Shown here in pieces: positions 61,241 to 64,000 of a stretch of 64,000 nt of DNA. The notes under the pieces were generated by a model. That model saw nothing but the letters and a program-made list of their open reading frames with translations, was not told the DNA's origin and ran no database searches. This DNA is from Kerstersia gyiorum (GTDB lineage Bacteria > Pseudomonadota > Gammaproteobacteria > Burkholderiales > Burkholderiaceae_B). Location of the stretch: the NCBI RefSeq assembly GCF_004216755.1, contig NZ_SGWZ01000004.1, positions 1 through 64,000 on the forward strand. Direction: 5' to 3'. The translations under genes and the position numbers were made by a program. The first letter of the stretch is position 1, and each line of letters starts with the position of its first letter.

Positions 61241-62455
61241 ATGGCAGCTTATTCCAAGCGTTGGGCGGCGCTCGCCCTGACGGTAGCGGCAAGCGGTGCG
61301 GCACAGGCTCAGATTTCGGACAATGTGGTCAAGATCGGTGTGTTGACCGATATGGCCGGGCCGTATTCCGGCATGGGCGGCGCCGGTTCAGTGGTTGCCG
61401 CGCAAATGGCGGTGGAGGATTGCCTCAAGGCCGATTGCAAGGGCATGAATATCGAAGTGCTGTCGGCAGACAACCAGAACAAGGCAGACATCGCCTCGGC
61501 CAAGGCGCGCGAATGGATGGACCGCGATCATGTCGATGCCTTTGTCGACCTGACCAATTCGGCGGGCGCGCTGGCGATCCAGAAATTGATACGCGAAAAA
61601 GGCGGCATTGCAATGTACAGCGGGCCGGCAACGGCGCTGTTGACCAATGACGAATGCGCGCCCAATGGCTTTCACTGGATGTTCGATACCTATTCCCAGG
61701 CTGCCGGTGCTGCCGCCGCCCTGACGCGGGAGGGGCGCAAGAAATGGTACTTCCTGACGGTGGATTACGCATTCGGCCACTCTCTTGAGAAAGAAGCCGG
61801 CGACATGGTGAAGGCCAATGGCGGCACCGTGGTCGGGGCGATCCGGCACCCGCTCAACAATAACGACTTTTCTTCATTCCTTCTGCAGGCCCAGGCTTCA
61901 GGCGCGGATGTGATCGGTCTGGCCAATGGCGCCCAGGACACGATCAATGCCATCAAGACGGCCCAGGAATTCGGCATCGGCAGCGGTTCGCCCAGCATTG
62001 CGGCCTTGCTGATCTTTCTGTCCGATGTCCATGCGATGGGCCTGGATGCGGCACAGGGCCTGATTTTTGCCGATGGCTTCTATTGGGATATGGATGATCG
62101 GGCGCGGGAGTTTTCGGCGCGCTTCGAGCAGCGCTACCGGGGTAACAAACCGACCATGGTGCAGGCGGGGGTGTACTCCAGCACGCTGCATTATCTGAAG
62201 TCTGTGGCCGCTGCGGGGACCGATGACTACAAGGTCGTGATGGAAAAAATGCGCGAGCTGCCGATTGACGATGCCGTGATGCGCAATGCATCCATCCGTC
62301 CGGACGGACGCGTCATTCACGATATGTACCTGTACCAGATCAAGACCCCGGCAGAGTCCAAGGGCCCCTGGGACTACTACAACCTGCTCGCCACCATTCC
62401 GGCTGACCTGGCCTTCAAGCCGCTGTCCGCCTCCACTTGTCCCCTGGTCCAGTAA
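61241..62455 (+). CDS. ABC transporter substrate-binding protein (branched-chain amino acid type)
   Basis: A 404-residue periplasmic binding protein of the Peripla_BP_6/LivK type. Signal peptide MAAYSKRWAALALTVAASGAAQAQ, then NVVKIGVLTDMAGPYSGMGG, typical for this family. Disulfide-capable cysteines (DCLKADC, and C in NDECAPNGFHWMFDT). These proteins bind amino acids or aromatic and carboxylic acids. No permease or ATPase genes are in view. It lies 37 bases before mmsA on the same strand, so it may feed the substrate of that pathway. LysR-controlled by layout. Confidence 0.9.
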   Translation: MAAYSKRWAALALTVAASGAAQAQISDNVVKIGVLTDMAGPYSGMGGAGSVVAAQMAVEDCLKADCKGMNIEVLSADNQNKADIASAKAREWMDRDHVDAFVDLTNSAGALAIQKLIREKGGIAMYSGPATALLTNDECAPNGFHWMFDTYSQAAGAAAALTREGRKKWYFLTVDYAFGHSLEKEAGDMVKANGGTVVGAIRHPLNNNDFSSFLLQAQASGADVIGLANGAQDTINAIKTAQEFGIGSGSPSIAALLIFLSDVHAMGLDAAQGLIFADGFYWDMDDRAREFSARFEQRYRGNKPTMVQAGVYSSTLHYLKSVAAAGTDDYKVVMEKMRELPIDDAVMRNASIRPDGRVIHDMYLYQIKTPAESKGPWDYYNLLATIPADLAFKPLSASTCPLVQ

Positions 62456-62492
62456 GCACCACCTGGCCTGAACCTTCACACGGAGTATCACC

Positions 62493-64000
62493 ATGAGTTC
62501 GCCGCAAACGGCCGTGCCGTGCATTCCGCATTTCATTGATGGCAAGCCTTATCAGTCACGCAGTACGCAGTGGCTTGATGTCACCAATCCCGCCACTCAG
62601 GAAGTGGTGGCGCAAGTACCGCTGGCGACACCCGAAGAGGTCGAGCTGGCAGTGGCCAGTGCTGTCCGCGCATTCCAGAGTTGGCGCAATACCTCGCTTG
62701 GAGCGCGGATGCGGGTGATGTTGCGATTGCAGCAACTGATCCGCGAACATACTGCACAGCTGGCCGAGCTGATCACGCGTGAGCATGGCAAGACGCTCCC
62801 TGACGCCGAGGGCGAGGTGGCGCGCGGGCTGGAAGTGGTCGAGCATGCCTGCGCCATCACGACCCTCCAATTGGGGGAAATCGCCGAGAACGCGGCGACC
62901 GGCGTAGATGTCTATAGCCTGTTGCAGCCGCTGGGTGTCGGGGCCGGAATCACGGCATTCAACTTTCCGGTGATGCTGCCGTGCTTCATGTTTCCGATGG
63001 CCATCGCGTGCGGCAACACCTTTATTCTCAAGCCATCCGAGCAGGTACCCAGTTCGACCATGCTGCTGGTGGAATTGGCTCATCAGGCGGGCGTGCCGCC
63101 GGGAGTGCTCAATGTGATACATGGCGGGGCCGATGTGGCCAACAGCCTGTGTGATCACCCGGATATCCGTGCTTTGTCGTTCATTGGTTCGACGGCGGTG
63201 GGCACCCATATCTATCGTCGCGCTACCGAGGCGGGCAAGCGAGTGCAGTCCATGATGGGGGCCAAGAATCATTGCATTGTCATGCCCGATGCGCACAAGG
63301 ACCAGGCCATCAACAATTTGCTGGGTTCTGCCTTCGGGGCGGCGGGCCAGCGCTGCATGGCCAACTCGGTGGCGGTTCTGGTCGGCCAGGCGCGCGATTG
63401 GGTGCCGGAGATCGTGGCGCGATCCCGCGCGCTGCGTGCCGGGCCAGGTACCGACCGTGCCGCGGACCTGGGGCCTTTGGTCAGTCCCCGGGCGCGTGCG
63501 CGTGTCGAGCGTCTGATCCAGTCAGGTGTCGAGCAGGGGGCGCAACTCGAACTGGACGGCCGCGGCTACCAGGTGTCTGGCTACGAGCGCGGCAATTTTG
63601 TCGGTCCCAGTGTGTTTTCCGGGGTACGGCCGGGCATGGAAATCTATGACCAGGAAATTTTCGGACCGGTGCTGTTGCTGGCCGGGACGGATTCCCTGGA
63701 TGAGGCGATTGCCTTCATCAATGCCAATCCCAATGGCAACGGCACTTCCATCTTCACCAGCAGCGGCTGGGCAGCCCGCAAGTTCCAGAATGAAATCGAC
63801 GTCGGCCAGGTGGGTATCAACGTACCGATTCCCGTACCCGTCGCCTATTTCAGTTTTACCGGTTCGCGGGCGTCCAAGCTGGGTGATCTGGGCCCCAACG
63901 GCAAGCAGGCGATCAGCTTCTGGACACAGACCAAGACCGTGACGGCACGCTGGTTCCAGCCGGATGCTGAAGGCGGCAGCGTCAATACGACGATCGCCAT
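62493..64000 (+). CDS. mmsA: CoA-acylating methylmalonate-semialdehyde dehydrogenase, 3' end outside the window
   Basis: NAD- and CoA-dependent aldehyde dehydrogenase that turns methylmalonate or malonate semialdehyde into propionyl- or acetyl-CoA in valine, inositol or beta-alanine degradation. The open frame runs from ATG 62493 to the window edge (502 codons) without a stop. Features: HFIDGKPYQSRSTQWLDVTN, AFNFPVMLPCFMFPMAIACG, LKPSEQVPSS, the MMGAKNH motif peculiar to MMSDH, and the catalytic cysteine in GQRCMANSVAVLVG. The C-terminus FTGSRASKLGDL fits the family. Only a few residues are probably missing. CGGAG upstream is the ribosome binding site. Confidence 0.92.
   Translation, partial: MSSPQTAVPCIPHFIDGKPYQSRSTQWLDVTNPATQEVVAQVPLATPEEVELAVASAVRAFQSWRNTSLGARMRVMLRLQQLIREHTAQLAELITREHGKTLPDAEGEVARGLEVVEHACAITTLQLGEIAENAATGVDVYSLLQPLGVGAGITAFNFPVMLPCFMFPMAIACGNTFILKPSEQVPSSTMLLVELAHQAGVPPGVLNVIHGGADVANSLCDHPDIRALSFIGSTAVGTHIYRRATEAGKRVQSMMGAKNHCIVMPDAHKDQAINNLLGSAFGAAGQRCMANSVAVLVGQARDWVPEIVARSRALRAGPGTDRAADLGPLVSPRARARVERLIQSGVEQGAQLELDGRGYQVSGYERGNFVGPSVFSGVRPGMEIYDQEIFGPVLLLAGTDSLDEAIAFINANPNGNGTSIFTSSGWAARKFQNEIDVGQVGINVPIPVPVAYFSFTGSRASKLGDLGPNGKQAISFWTQTKTVTARWFQPDAEGGSVNTTIA

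Overview
The window looks like a chromosome segment of a high-GC betaproteobacterium, most probably Burkholderiales/Alcaligenaceae (relatives of Bordetella, Achromobacter, Alcaligenes or Kerstersia). This rests on the character of the housekeeping proteins (adjacent parE-parC, trxA-rho, glnE, clpB with a sigma-32 promoter, DUF2938, type-2 RibH behind an FMN riboswitch) and on many solitary LysR, MarR and NlpA-type genes. The genus is inference. I saw no tRNA, rRNA, CRISPR array or intact insertion sequence.

Bases 1 to about 18,090 are accessory DNA that I read as a decayed integrative and conjugative element of the Tn4371 type. It starts with a TraF-like peptidase gene and a DUF3363 relaxase gene broken by two in-frame stop codons. 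Next comes a foreign, AT-richer cargo block: an ArsR-rhodanese regulator, a DUF1360 membrane protein and a MexEF-OprN-like RND efflux operon. A scar follows in which a truncated LysR gene, an inverted trbI fragment and a DUF2274 fragment are fused into one open frame. The rest of the island holds a TetR/MFS pair sharing two palindromic operators, an orphan barstar gene, and an AraC regulator divergent from three short-chain dehydrogenases and a flavin reductase. A TTTTTTGT octamer beside pdxA fits the attachment core reported for this element family.

From 18.1 to 41 kb the content is mostly chromosomal: pdxA, a DUF454 gene, clpB, a MerR/DUF2938 pair, an ABC-F gene with a tiny upstream ORF, GrpB and GNAT genes, an aldo/keto reductase, then metY followed by two NlpA/MetQ-like binding proteins flanking an isopenicillin-N-synthase-like oxygenase. 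After these come a serine/threonine dehydratase-like gene with a divergent LysR gene, a DODA-type dioxygenase, meso-diaminopimelate dehydrogenase, PhzF, QueH, an EntA-like dehydrogenase lacking its catalytic lysine, and an orphan response regulator.

From 41 to 64 kb there is a MarR-EmrA-EmrB drug-efflux locus, riboswitch-controlled ribH, glnE plus a GST gene, a giant YhdP-like protein, trxA-rho, parE-parC, and a LysR gene divergent from an amino-acid-type binding protein and a methylmalonate-semialdehyde dehydrogenase that runs off the end. The most interesting unexplained signals are RNA or operator structures: a hairpin covering the metY ribosome binding site, short upstream ORFs before the ABC-F and second MetQ-like genes, twin operators at the TetR/MFS locus, and a terminator only 22 nt before emrA.
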